DNA of 64,000 bases from Apiospora phragmitis (taxonomy: Eukaryota > Ascomycota > Sordariomycetes > Amphisphaeriales > Apiosporaceae). Under the pieces are notes generated by a model. That model did no database searches and was not told where the DNA came from. It saw only the letters and a program-made list of their open reading frames with translations. Numbering within the stretch: the first letter of the stretch is position 1; each line of letters opens with the position of its first letter. The DNA lies in NCBI GenBank assembly GCA_038363925.1, contig JAQQWL010000006.1, forward strand, positions 2,026,501-2,090,500, read 5' to 3'. Positions 12,007-26,969 of the stretch are shown one piece after another. Made by a program: the position numbers and the translations under genes.

Positions 12007-13568
12007 TTTTTTAATTTACGTAATTAAACTTTAATATATAATTTTTTTATAATTATAATATCGATTTAATTAAAAAAAGATCGTGTTATTTTAATAATTT
12101 AAGCGATACGAAAAGGTTTAAATCGAATTAATTAAAGAGCTACTACGAAAGTGTATAACGTCTCTCGAGCTATTTTAAGCGACCGATTTCGCGGTACTAA
12201 ACCTTAACGCGAAATTCGATATTTATAATATAACTTAAATTTAATTAAAAAATAATTATTTCGTAATTATATAATTAATTTCTTTTTAAAATCGCGCGGC
12301 GGCGACCGCGTTAATAAGTATTAAATTAAACGCTTTATTAATTATAACCCGGATTTTAAAACTCGAATAAACCGTTAATATAACTATTAAAGGGCTTTTT
12401 ATAAAGATATATGTATTATTTTTAATTAATTTATATTAATTATTAATATTAAAACTAAATACGATATTTTAAATAAAAATATATAAAAATTTAATAAAAC
12501 CAGCTTTATAATAAGTATAATCGAGTTAATACTCGTTATAATACGCGCCGATTATTATAAAAAAATAAAATCGGTTTAGCTTAATAATCGAGAATAATTA
12601 ACGGCTATTAAATATATTAATTCGTAAAGCTAATATATTCCGCCGTTTTTAATCGTTTAAAATTAATATTATTTCGTAAATTAATTTTGCGAATATAATT
12701 TATTATATAATTTAATAGTTAAAGTAACTTTTAATAATTAAATTAATAACGAAACGAGCTTAAACTAGATTCGATATTTTAATAAATATATTAAAACATA
12801 GACGAAAGGCTTTTATTATTTTTTAATTTTAAACGGTATAAAAGTTATATTTCGGCCGAATTTAAAGAATATTATAAGAATAACGGCATTATTATACTTT
12901 ATATACTTTTTTACTTTTTTTATTTATTTTAATTTTTAAATATAACATTTTATTTATTATTAAAACATATTTATTCGAAAAATCGAGTTATTTATTAAAA
13001 CGTTAATAAATTATATTATAAAGTTAAAGTTTTTTATCGTTTTTAAAGTTATATATTTTATTATTTTTATAAAAATTTAAATTAAATTTAACTTTAACGT
13101 ATTTAATTTCATAAATTAAATATACGTTTTTAAACGCTTATATTTAATATATTATATTTAAAAACGAGTAATATTTATAACCTTTAAAGGTTGTTTAATT
13201 TTTAATAAATAATTAAATATTTTACTTTTATTAAAAATAAGGCTTTTATTTATTAAAAAAACTTTTCGATATTAATTTTAAATATTATAAATTAAAAAAA
13301 AATTATTTATATAAAAATATATAAAATAACCTTTATAAAAAATTAAATACGTATTTTATAATAAGTTAATTTAATATTTTTTAAACGCTAGAGAATTAAA
13401 AAATCTCGCGCTTAGCTTATAAGAGCCCTTATTATATAGGAATTTTAAAAGCTATAAAACGAGAAGGTAAAAAAAGAAGCGTTTAGTGATTAATAAATAC
13501 GGAATAAGGGGTTTATTAAAGCGGAGGGCGACTAGTAAAAGCCGTAGTAATATTTATAATAAAATAAG

Positions 13569-13697
13569 TGTTACGATCGGCGGGTTAGTCCCCCGCGGGT
13601 AGCACTTAAGGCGTAGAATTAGACAGAAATGACCCGAAGAGTCATTTCCGAAGCTTTTGCTTTATGGCGCAGTGGTTAGTCCACACGCACTGTAATA
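13569..13697. mobile_element. 129-bp un-RIPped insertion with TG..(C)A ends, 5-bp target duplication and three hairpins
   Basis: A GC-rich 129-bp segment sits inside the AT-rich Fot1-like element. The homologous copies at 4621 and 8033 lack it, which defines it as an insertion. It starts TGTTACGATC and ends CACTGTAATA; the last CA may have mutated to TA. It is flanked by ATAAG at 13,564-13,568 and 13,698-13,702. TG...CA termini with a 5-bp duplication fit a very short solo LTR or similar small element. It can fold into three hairpins: GCGGG/CCCGC (13,580-13,596), an 8-bp stem 13,626-13,633 with 13,641-13,648, and GCG..GTGG/CCAC.CGC (13,667-13,688). The first and third loops share TTAGT. Lack of RIP suggests late insertion or a length too short to trigger RIP. 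Confidence 0.65.
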
Positions 13698-13819
13698 ATA
13701 AGCTATAATATATAAATATATATAAAAAATATAAAATTAAATAACGAATTAAATAAAAAGTAATTTTAATTAATTTAAAACTTTAAGGTTAACTTAATTT
13801 ATATAAAAATAATAAAATA

Positions 13820-13869
13820 TAAAAAAGTAGCCGATTTAATAATATAATTAACTTAGTAATAAACCACGT
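13820..13869. repeat. Right terminal inverted repeat of the Fot1-like element
   Basis: In reverse complement it begins ACGTGGTTTATTACTAAG and continues to AAATCGGCTACTTTTTT. It is longer than the left end by about 21 bp. TA follows immediately at 13,870-13,871. Confidence 0.7.
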
Positions 13870-14855
13870 TATATATATAATAATATAATATAATTTAAAA
13901 TAAATTATATTATAAATATAGTTAAAATATATCACTAAGCTTTATAATAATTAAATAAATAAAAGTAAATTAAAATAAATAAGTATTAATATTAAATAAA
14001 GGTTAAAATATTATAGTTATTATTATTTAAACTTTAAAGCTCACGCTTAATTAAACTAAGTCTACACTTTTAAGTTACTTAATAAGAGAAACTCTAAAAC
14101 AATATTCTAAATTATAAGGTATAGGAATGACTATACTTACATATAACCACTTCTATATTATCACGGAGCTGCTGGTTTCTTGGTCTTGCTCTGCCTGTAG
14201 CCGGTTGATTCCTTACGAACCGTTCTCAAATGATCCGATCCGTATTTGAGTCATTATCTCTTAAGCCACTGGCTTCACCCAAGTCGAATATCACACAAAT
14301 CGAAGTCACACTCGAGTAGAACGGTATTACTAGCTATTGAATTGAGACACCCCGCCTAGCTCACTTATCGCCAACGCACATACATAGTCCCTCTTAGACG
14401 GTTGACCACGATACATCGCACGCACGCACGCACCCACATATAGACAAGGCTGAGGGGCAAAGCCTAGCCTCGCCATGAATAGACCAGAAATCGGATCATG
14501 TGACTCCATTCCATATTCGCTCCGGTAAAGTCGCTCAAGCTCCATCTCCCCCTGTATACATACGCGTTGTCAGTGTATAGATATGCTTAAGTGTGTGTGC
14601 ATCGCAGTCTCGCATGCGTCGGATCGGTTACAACAGTCAATCCGCCCTGGGCATCCCGAAGTATAAACAAAACACGGATCGATTCTCAAGTTTAATAGGT
14701 TAGGAAGAAAACAATCCGAGTCTAATTATTGCGCCCTGTGATGCAAACGTCTGTATTGTACACTATAGACAAAGCCTTTCCACCCGCCCAAGAATGCATG
14801 CCAACGCTTCATTACACCTGCATAGAAATTATGCCATTACGCACAACATCCCCAT
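13870..14855. other. Repeat edge and 3' flank of KGD2
   Basis: AT-rich sequence continues to about 14,100 and then turns into normal composition. No gene is supported. A 71-codon minus-strand frame at 14,330-14,545 has no recognisable features. The region just below 14,855 is the 3' untranslated region of the KGD2 gene. Confidence 0.5.
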
Positions 14856-16369
14856 CTACAACAGCATCCGTCTCGGGTCCTCAATGTACTCCTTGATCTT
14901 CACCAGGAACTGAACAGCTTCCCGTCCATCGAGCAGGCGGTGGTCATAGGTGAGAGCCAGGTACATCATGGGTCGGATCTCGATCTTGCCGTTGATGGCG
15001 ACCGGTTTGTCCTTGATGGCGTGGAGACCCAGCACAGCAGTCTGGGGAAGGTTGATGATGGGCGTGCCCATCAGCGACCCGAAAACGCCGCCGTTGCTGA
15101 TGGTGAAGGTGCCACCGGCCATATCCTCGATCGTGAGCTTGTTATCACGTGCCTAGCAAGGAGACATGGTTAGCTGACTATGTAGACAAGCAGGAAGTAT
15201 AATTGTAGGAATGCGCACCTTCTTGCCAAGGTCGGCAATGGACTTCTCAATGTTGACCATGTCCATGCCCTCGACGTTGCGCACAACGGGGGTAACCAGG
15301 CCCTTCTCAGTGGCAACCGCAACGCTGAGATCGACGTAGTCTCGGTAAACAATGGTGTCACCACCATTCTCGCCCTCGATGGAAGCGTTGATGACGGGGA
15401 TATCGCGCATGGCCAAGACGCAAGCACGGGCGAAGGCGCTCATGAAGCCCAGCTTGACGCCCTGCTTCTTCAGGATCTCGTCCTTGTAGAGCTTTCGGAA
15501 GTCCATCAAGGAAGACATGTCGACCTCGTTGAAGGTAGTAAGAGAGGCGGCGGTGTTCTGAGACTGCTTGAGACGCTCGGCGATTCGGAGACGCATGCGG
15601 TTCATCTTGACCTATATTGGTTATGGCTGGTTAGAGTACTTGGTCGAAACCGCTTCATCAGGAGCCGGTGGTTTCACATACTCGACGCTCTTCGCGGCTG
15701 CCCAGAGTAGGGCCGGCGCTGGACGAATCCTTGGCCGGTTGCGAGGACTGCTTAGGGGGAGGAGTCTCCTTCTTGGGCTCTGGCGGGGGCGCAGGTTTTG
15801 AAGACTCGGGCTTGGACTCTTGCTTGGGCTCGGGCTTGTTCTCCTCCGTAGGCTCGGCGGGTTTGGCATCGGTGGAAGCGGTCTCCTCCTTGGGGGCCTC
15901 CTTGGACTCGTCCTTGTTGCCGCCTTCCGGGGCAGCGCCGGCCTCGATCTTGGCAATCTCCTGGCCGACGGTGACGGTGTCTTCCTCATTGGCCATGAGC
16001 TCCTTGATAACACCAGCCTCGGGCGCATTGACGGCAACGTCGATCTGGAGGGCGCTTGTTAGTGAACGGTCATAGCCGGAAGAGCCGTGCGGCCTAGCAC
16101 GGCCTTCCAGGCGGGTGCATGCTTGCCTTGTCTGTCTCGATGGTCGCAATCTCCTCGTCTGCCTCAACGTAGTCGCCAATCTGCTTGTTCCACTGCTTCA
16201 AGGTACCCTCGGAAATGGACTCGGCCATCTGAGGGACTTTAACGAGAGTATCGGCGTAGGTGCGCACTTGGTTCATCATGGTGGGCAAGGGAACGCCTCG
16301 CAGGGGCTGCTGCATAGGGCGTCGTAATTGCGCAATGCGCGCCGCGGTGAGTAGCCTTCGAGAAAACAT
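14856..16369 (-). CDS. KGD2: Dihydrolipoamide succinyltransferase, E2 of 2-oxoglutarate dehydrogenase
   Basis: E2 core enzyme of the mitochondrial 2-oxoglutarate dehydrogenase complex; it transfers the succinyl group from lipoyl to CoA. Exons by minus-strand reading: 16,369-16,127; 16,044-15,682; 15,611-15,219; 15,152-14,856, giving 431 residues. Residues 1-39 are basic with Arg and hydroxyl residues, a likely mitochondrial presequence. A lipoyl domain follows ([15 protein letters not shown], with the lipoyl Lys in IETDK at residue 81). Then comes a Pro/Glu/Lys-rich linker (about 115-195) without a clear E3-binding domain, and a catalytic domain ending in [12 protein letters not shown] with the catalytic His and Asp. 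Intron 1 (16,045-16,126) is of GC-AG type; introns 2 and 3 are GT-AG. A (GA)13 tract lies about 190 bp upstream of the start. The E3 partner gene LPD1 is in the same window. Confidence 0.95.
16045..16126 (-). other. GC-AG intron of KGD2
   Basis: The donor reads AAG|GCAAGC on the minus strand. The acceptor is CCAG|ATCGAC, with a branch-point-like CACTAAC 15 bp before it. Only this splice restores the conserved [15 protein letters not shown] junction of the lipoyl domain. There is no GT donor at the site. Confidence 0.85.
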
Positions 16370-17447
16370 GATGGTAGACTTGTAGTTGTGACGTGGATGT
16401 TTTTAGTTTTTCTTCTTTAATAACCGAGGAAAGGATCAAACAGGAAGACTCCGACCTGTCGCAAAGGAAGCAGGGAGCAGAGTATGTCTAAGAAATGGAC
16501 CGGCACAGTTGAGTGTGCGAAAGAGTCACCCGGGAAGCGATGTTAGGATATATTGGAGAGAGAGAGAGAGAGAGAGAGAGATTTATTGACGCAAGAAACA
16601 AGCAAAAACGGTTGGATAAGTCGAATTGGAGAAGCTCTAAAAAAAGCTGCAAATGCAACACCCGTGTTTCCGACAGGGGGGGGCAGGGGAGCTTGGCGAT
16701 TTGTCCTGCTACCAGCTGCTACAGGTAGGCAGGCTGGCAGGGGGAAAAAAAGGCAAGGAAAAGCACAGCTGTGAAGACATTAGCCGGCAACCCCAGGAGT
16801 GAGTGACGTACCGATTTCTCCCGCCCATGCCGAACGGAGGAGCATTATGTGCTAGCAGGCATGAATGGGCCAGCAGGCACGGAAAGGGAAGGCTGGAGAT
16901 TGGACCTAGCGTGCCAGCTGAACAAGTCACGGGACTGGCTGGCTGCAGTCCACAGCGTTGCGGCAAGTCTTTACGGTTCAAAACGGTGGACGGTGGGCAA
17001 CGTCAGTGCTTGCTCTCCGAAAGATACATGACCCGCTGGGCGAGGTACCTGACAGCCAGCCGGCAACCTCAGGTCCAGTAACGGAGCGGAACCAGCGCCC
17101 GAGGCTGGCCAATCAACTTGCGAGGGAACAAATCAAGCCCAAGCTCCATTCTGTGTGCTCTGATTTGTTGCCTCAGGCATCCAACTCTCAATTGGCTCAA
17201 GCCCACCTCGAGCTTGCAACATTGTGAATCTATCTCCAAGCCGCCAGCCAAACCATCGCGAGTCCGATTGACCGCGACCACCTACACACTCCACTCCTCT
17301 TCGAACGTGCCGAGCTCGGATGCGGAATTCTACAGTGTTCAATCGAGCGCCAATTCCTCGTCAACGAAACAACGCCCTGTCCAGTCCGGGTTGGCATCGC
17401 ATCGGGAGGAAACAAAAGGGCTAATTCACACCTTTTCCTTGGCCAAC
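16370..17447. promoter_or_regulatory. Divergent promoter region between KGD2 and the NDUFB9-like gene
   Basis: About 1.1 kb between two divergent genes for mitochondrial proteins. It contains the (GA)13 tract and purine-rich segments. Several short open frames on both strands overlap one another and show no protein features, so I treat the stretch as 5' flanks. Confidence 0.5.
16556..16581. repeat. (GA)13 microsatellite
   Basis: A perfect GA dinucleotide run in the 5' flank of KGD2. Confidence 0.9.
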
Positions 17448-18077
17448 ATGTCTGCGAGACAGGCCGCACTGTGAGCTCATCTGCCGCATCTCCAGTGTGC
17501 ATGTGCGGAAAAGTTTCTGACCAAGCATCGTGTCCGCAGGTCGCTCTACCGACGCTCTCTGAAGCTGTCGCTCGACTGGGCCGTCCACCGGCACTTGTGG
17601 CGAGGGCAAGCCCTCTACATCCGATCGCTCTTTGAGGCAAACCGCAACGTCACAGACATACGGAAACGACGGGTACGCTACCTCCATTCCCTTCCATACT
17701 TGGTCAAGCCATTGAGGCCTTGCTTGGGCCGGCTATCGTGGCAGCCGTGATGGAGACAATGGAAAGCTGATAGAATACCTGGTACATCAATAAGGCGTTA
17801 CTCTCCGAGACGGAGAAGCTGCTGCAGGAGTGGAAGCACCCCGATCCTTACACCTCCCCAACCGCCCCTGGAGGTATGCTCAGATTCTACGTGCCGGGAA
17901 AAGGCGGCTTGGGGGAATGCCAGGCTAACGAGATACACAGGTTCCAAGTACGAGCGAAACCTACCCGTACACTCTACAGCTCGTAAGTATCAGTCTCTAC
18001 CTGTCTCTTTCGGCTGTGACAGACATGAACAAAGTCGACTAACATTTCCACCAGCCCCGCCCGACTTGAAGTTTTGA
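17448..18077 (+). CDS. NADH:ubiquinone oxidoreductase subunit NDUFB9/B22-like (LYR protein)
   Basis: Accessory subunit of mitochondrial complex I of the LYR family. Five short exons are needed: 17,448-17,470; 17,540-17,672; 17,795-17,873; 17,941-17,982; 18,055-18,077, giving 99 residues. All four introns are GT-AG. The product starts MSARQAALSLYRRSLKLSLD, with the L-Y-R motif at residues 9-11. It continues with DWAVHRHLW, ALYIRSLFEANR, LLSETEKLLQEWKHPDPY and PGGSKYERN. The W..HR, FE.N, HP.PY and PGG..YER blocks are those of animal NDUFB9. LYR subunits bind acyl carrier protein during complex I assembly (family knowledge). There is no presequence, as usual for this subunit. Confidence 0.85.
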
Positions 18078-18649
18078 TCAATTGCAATGATTTGCACCAG
18101 CCTAGGAGGCAGCAAACTGTACATAGACCCTGTAATCTGCGCATAGATATCAACAAAAGTTGCAACCAACATCTCCGGGCTCCTCGACTTCGTTCGCTAG
18201 TGTGACCCACGAGTCTGAAATATCGAGTTACTCTACGTGCCGTAGTTTCGCGGTAGCATACAACACGATAGTGAAGTATCGATGCAAGCTCGTGGGTTGG
18301 ATACCACAAGCAAAACGCCGCCAAACCAGCATGACGAGGCGAGCGCGCAAGATAGCAAGGATGCCGAATTGCCAAGAACATGAATAATTACGGACCAAGT
18401 TGAGAGTTTTCATAACATACAAGTGGAAGACGAGTCACTGTTGTAGCAAGAAGGCAATAGCAAGTGTTTGTTCAGAAAGTTCTCATTTCAAGTCCATATC
18501 CCTAATGGACGTTTCCCAGACGGATTATGTCTGTAATGTACAACCCATTCGCATAAAAAGCAAACCTTGACCTGCCGTGACCCCGTTGTTCATGAAAAGC
18601 GTCCCAAACTGCAAAGCAGAAAACACAGAAAACCAAGCGCAAAACCCAA
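18078..18649. other. Convergent 3' flanks of the NDUFB9-like gene and H2A
   Basis: 572 bp between two genes pointing towards each other. Short frames only; nothing further is supported. Confidence 0.5.
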
Positions 18650-22311
<3,662 letters not shown>

Positions 22312-23190
22312 GTGGTGCTTGGATTTCTCGGTTTCTGCGGTTGTCTAGGGTGTTTTTTGTCTTGGGTTTGGGGTCCTTTTTTACACAGCTTGCTTGGCAT
22401 CATGATGAGGCTTGGCCAAGGGGTTCAAGCTTCGACACATGGATTCTGATGAATTGACATCGATCTGGAGTCTCAATAATGCGTTACGGATGGCTTTGAT
22501 TTTCGGAGGCGATTTGCCTCTGCATTACGGTATGGGGTTCTGCGGTTGTACAATACAGATTTCCCGATAGGGTTCCCCGGAATGATACTCAACAATGAAC
22601 AAACTTCGGTGCCTCTTTTGCCTGTGAATTACAACCACCTTTACCCACGTTTGCCTGGTCTACTAGCTGGTGCAAAATCAATATATCGTTTGTCAATGGT
22701 ATCTCGGCCCGGTGTATGTCATTCAATATCTATTTTTGTAGTCCTCACGGTCCGTTATATGGTCTTACCCGGATCGCGGATCGCCAGCAGCAAAGGGCTT
22801 AACACTGGATTATTGGGTTAGTTACTTAACGTTGTCTAATTTCCCCTCGTTCTACCCGTTCAGCGAAGGCATAGAGAGTGACGGGATGCATTTTATGTGG
22901 TTTGATCGGGTTCTGTTTCAGTCAGCTGGCTAAGAATCCGGATCGTCAATAACTTGTTGTGATACTGGCATCATGAAGTTGCCTGGTACATGCCTCACCA
23001 TATTCGCTTAACTCGGTGGCATGAAATGCGGCGCAGATATAGCTATTACAGTTTGCTTCTACGAATGAATGCGGTGCATCCTACACCAAAACGATATGTC
23101 GCTCTGTAGGACTCCATCCGCTTCTAGGCAGCTCATTCAAGCATATTTCATGTTTACTGTACAGTGCAACTAATGTTGAGGTCGCTCTAC
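22312..23190. other. Convergent 3' flanks of H2B and SQS1
   Basis: About 880 bp of normal composition between convergent genes. A 91-codon plus-strand frame (22,546-22,821) has no recognisable character. Confidence 0.5.
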
Positions 23191-25502
23191 TCAGGATTCG
23201 CCCAGGCCAGCCTTGGTCTTCTTGACGACGTGTACGATAGGTACCATGATGCCCTTGTTATCGGTTGTGCCGAGGGCCATGCCCTTGGACCAGCCCATCT
23301 TTTCGAGCAGCATTCGGCCCTTGTTGTCAGATGCCAACTCGGAAGCATGCTGGCCCACAACCTCTCCCTCTCGGTAACTGGTAGCAGCATGACCACGCTT
23401 GACATTGGGATCCTTGCGGCGAAGAGCCTTGTATTCCTTGACCACTTCCTCGTCAATATCGACTCGGGGATAGTAGCTTTGGCGCAGATAGCGAGTAGCC
23501 GAGGTGAAACCACGCTCGTCGTAGCTGACAGTGCCCTTGGTTCGATACAGGACAGGATAACGGCCGACACCTTTGCCTGCGGACTGTGACTTAATCTTGA
23601 GTTTTGACGCCACCTGGTGAATGCATCGCCGCGAATGCTTATCCAGCGGGGGAAGACTCAGCCTGTATAGTTGTTAGTCATCAATATGTTGAGGTGGTAA
23701 AGTTTAAGGGATGGTCGATGCACTTACTGCTCATCGTCGCCGAGGATGAACTGCTCCAGCTCATACACAAGATCGTCCTTGGTCATGCCTCCAGGATACT
23801 TGATACGTGAATCTTCTGGATTAACGCTCTTGCCCAATAGCCCTTGTGCACGAAGGGCTTCCCGCTGTTTCTTCTTGTCTGCCTTCTTCAAACGATCCTT
23901 TTGGGATGATGCATTCATCGCTTCCTCCAGCTCCGAGTCGGATACATAAGGCACTTGCGAACGTTTGTTGTAGTTGTGAAGCGAGGGGCGGTGCCAGTCC
24001 ATCAGGTCGAGTTCGTCAAAGGCCTCGGCCATCTTGGAAGCACTTGGAAATTGGCCCTTCTTCTGGATAATCTTAGCCGTCTTGGAAGAACCCTTCTTCT
24101 TGCGGCGTGGCGTGGTCTTGGGGGCTATATTCCATTCGTCCCCATCATCGTCCCCATCATCGTCCCCAGATCCCGTGCCATCGTAGAGGAAGATCTCACC
24201 ACCACCAAGTCCCACTTGCTCCTGCTTCGCTAGCATTCGTGCCAGTCGCTCATCTTGACCCTGCGAAGCAGCTCGCTGGGCATCTGGACCATCACTGCCA
24301 TTAGGCTGTTCACCAGACTCATCGATGCTATCTTCGCACAATAATCCTTCCGGGAGCCCGTCGCTATCGGTACCCCCGATATCACGGAGTAGATGGAAAG
24401 CATGCGAAGCAAGACCAGGGTGTTGATCAAGCTCGTCGTCATCGTCTTCTTCATTCTCCCCCATGTTGGCGATGTAATCTGCAATCATCGCAGCTTTCTC
24501 ATCAGAATGCGTTCCACTTAGGAGGTTTTCAAATCGCTGGTCATCCACTATTTCCTTGTTTGCTGGAGGTTGTTCGGTGACGGTGGTCTTGTAGACGTCA
24601 ACGTCGGCACTCAATAGACTAGCCTTGTGAGCGGCGGCCTGCATCGTCTCCTCTACCACCTTGATCTCGGTATTCATTTGGCCAAGCTGCATGAAATCAC
24701 TGTCCGGCTTGGGAGTATTAGTAGAGCGCGTGGCCGGCGCTGTGGAATGGCGTGACGGATTGCGACCCTTGAAGAGTATGACTTCTTCGCTGGAGTCTGA
24801 ATCGTGAACAGAGCTGTGAACGCTCTCATCCTGTATTTGGATAGGAACCCTTGTATATTTCTGTCGTAGTGTCTTGTCTCCCGCTGTGTCGATTACAAAT
24901 AACGGGGGTGATGGTGCAGCAGATGGGTGGGCGTCCGCTGCAGTAGTATCCGGGTTTGGGGCTACATCGTCGGCGTCAACGTCAACATTGACATCATTGC
25001 GCTCTCTCCCCGTCGGCGGGGCTTGCGATTACAGCATCGTCAGGATGCACATCTATTGCCATGGTGTCATCCGGGACGTGGGCCTCGGCAGCATTTGAAT
25101 CCACTGGCGTCACCTCTGCTGGGGCAATTTGCTTGTCCTCGTCCTGCAACACCTTAAGTTCGTCTGATGGGTTCATATAGCCAGCACTGACAAACTTGAC
25201 GGGATTGTATCGCAACTTGCCATCTTGAGCTGGGCCGCCGCGGCGTCTCTGAGCCGTGCTCCTAGCCTCGTCGGCCAAAGTATGTGGTCCTGGCACGTGT
25301 GTAAGCATCTTGTGGAGGATTAACAGCCGAGACAGGCGGGCGATGAGGCCATACCACGATTAGGACCTCTGAAGACGGGTGTACTAGACTGTATCACGTC
25401 CAACAAGGGATCACGTCGAGGACCACGGCCTCTAGGCCCAGAGGACGGGCCTTGGCCAGGGGGTGCTTGAGTTGACTTCTTCGGGGGTTTTCTTCTGGCC
25501 AT
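23191..25502 (-). CDS. SQS1: SQS1-like R3H and G-patch protein
   Basis: Homologue of yeast Sqs1/Pfa1, a nuclear/nucleolar cofactor that stimulates the helicase Prp43 in splicing and ribosome assembly. Exons: 25,502-25,355; 25,289-23,728; 23,662-23,191; GT-AG introns of 65 bp each; about 726 residues. The N-terminus MARRKPPKKS is basic and low in complexity. The middle is acidic and disordered (DDDGDDDGDEW). An R3H-type region begins LPPLDKHSRRCIHQVASKLK, directly after intron 2. A G-patch closes the protein (LLEKMGWSKGMALG, then GIMVPI and KAGLG). Within exon 2 the frame shifts by one at a CCCC run at 25,008-25,011 (one base too many), between SPADGE and NDVNVDV. Both sides read as coding, so this is probably a sequence error. 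Confidence 0.85.
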
Positions 25503-26969
25503 AGTGGCTGATGCTATTGAGATAGGTCGGGTGGGAATTTGATACAGTTGAGCGATTCTAAAACTGGATGTGCTGTGTCTTTGTCTGATACGGCGGAACT
25601 CCAAACCAAACAGATGAGGGAGTGAGTTGTGTCACTTGTGTGTGTGGCGGAAGTTCAGTTCCAAGCAATAGGTAGTTAGGTGCATGTGGGTAGGACGCCA
25701 CCTGATTGGGTCGGATTGTCGAGGCAGGCAAGACTATTCGATTCTGCTTCCACTTTACTTTTAGGTCTGGTATGAGTCAACCGACCGAACCTGCTAACAA
25801 GCTTGTACGGTACTGTACGTCCTGTACAATCAGTGCATAGACGAACAGCCCATCAAAGGCCTTTGTTCAAGTCCTCGGCAAAGGGGCCTTTTGAGAGGAT
25901 AACTTAAGTAACCTACACCAGAGTTGAATGGCTTTCTCTCTTCCCTTGAAACGGAGTCTCCATCAGAGCTGGTGGGATCGATGATGCTATCAGCATTGAA
26001 GTCATCAAGTTATCACCTACACAGCTATCTATTATCGATAACGGCATTCTCTCCACTGTAGGTACTAGGCAGCTTTGGAGGGGCAGTCCGCCCAGTAGCC
26101 AGCTGTACGGAGGTCCAGGCAGTACAGTCTACCACTCGTGGTCGAAATATCAGCATGCACAATAATATAGACTGTCAAGTCTACCTATGAGCAAGGCAAG
26201 ACATGCGCTTCATAGTTCATACTACTTTACTTGGGTTAACAAGTCGAGCATGATGCCTACTGTAGAGTCACTGTACCCCATCACTGATGGATTTGGGCAT
26301 GGGCTCCACTTGACTGTGCTCCTAGTCGATCTGGCGTCACAAGGCCCCGGCTTCCCCAACTAACCTATGGCAGATGACTGGACTTGAGCGTCTGGTCATG
26401 GCCCAAGAAACTCACTCACCTTTATCACGTTACGATCAAATCTCTACATCAACCAAACTGCCCATGAGAAAGAACACCCCAGTGCCCTGTAATAATCACA
26501 GTGACTCTTCTCTTTTGCTTGCACAAGCTTGTGTTGCCCGGGCAAGGAAGGTCTTCCAGGGACGCCATACAAGGAGTCAGCAGTAACATCCATCCCTCTC
26601 TAGGAGGTACCCTTTCCATTTCCTGCTACCCCGTCCCGCGTTGATGATCCGCCCAGCGGTGCCGTAAGTGGCCGCCTCCAACAAGCTGCTCACCCATCAC
26701 ACCTGCTTTCAACATCTACCTGCTGCTGTTCATGTCCATTTGCTTGAAAGCTCGGATATTTCCAGGCCCTCGCATACTCCAGAAAAGATCTGGATTGAGC
26801 GCCGACCCCGTATCCTGTCTCCCGGACGACTCTCCGCCCAACTGAACTAAATAACGAGCAACGTCTCTTTGACTTCCCTCCATCCAAGGGAGACCATCGT
26901 CTTCCCCATCACTCCATTCCATTCCCCTGGCTACCAACGAACTTGAATATATTTATTTCTACTTCTACT
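25503..26969. promoter_or_regulatory. Divergent intergenic region SQS1/ATG4
   Basis: About 1.5 kb between divergent genes. Frames of 60-73 codons on both strands overlap each other and look non-coding. Nothing else is recognised. Confidence 0.45.

Larger units (their letters stand above)
11979..13869 (+). mobile_element. Fot1/pogo-like (Tc1/mariner superfamily) DNA transposon, RIP-inactivated
   Basis: The element is bounded by terminal inverted repeats starting ACGTGGTTTATTA and flanked on both sides by TA, the target duplication of the Tc1/mariner/pogo superfamily. Its length, 1.89 kb including a 134-bp insertion, fits Fot1-type elements of about 1.9 kb. On the plus strand around 12,488-12,690 the relic of a DDE endonuclease is readable. 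It reads as a degraded N-E-T-G-F, then T-R-A-D-R-R, then the Q-P-G-N-R-E-W block typical of pogo/Fot1 transposases, with CA-to-TA stops throughout. It is the best preserved of five copies in the window. Confidence 0.8.

Noticed and set aside
13661..13690. tRNA-like start (TGGCGCAGTGGTTAGT)
   Set aside because: Resembles a tRNA D-arm and box A, but no box B, anticodon arm or acceptor pairing follows. Treated as part of the 129-bp insertion.
14330..14545. 71-codon minus-strand frame near the repeat edge
   Set aside because: Too short, no features, no supporting signals.
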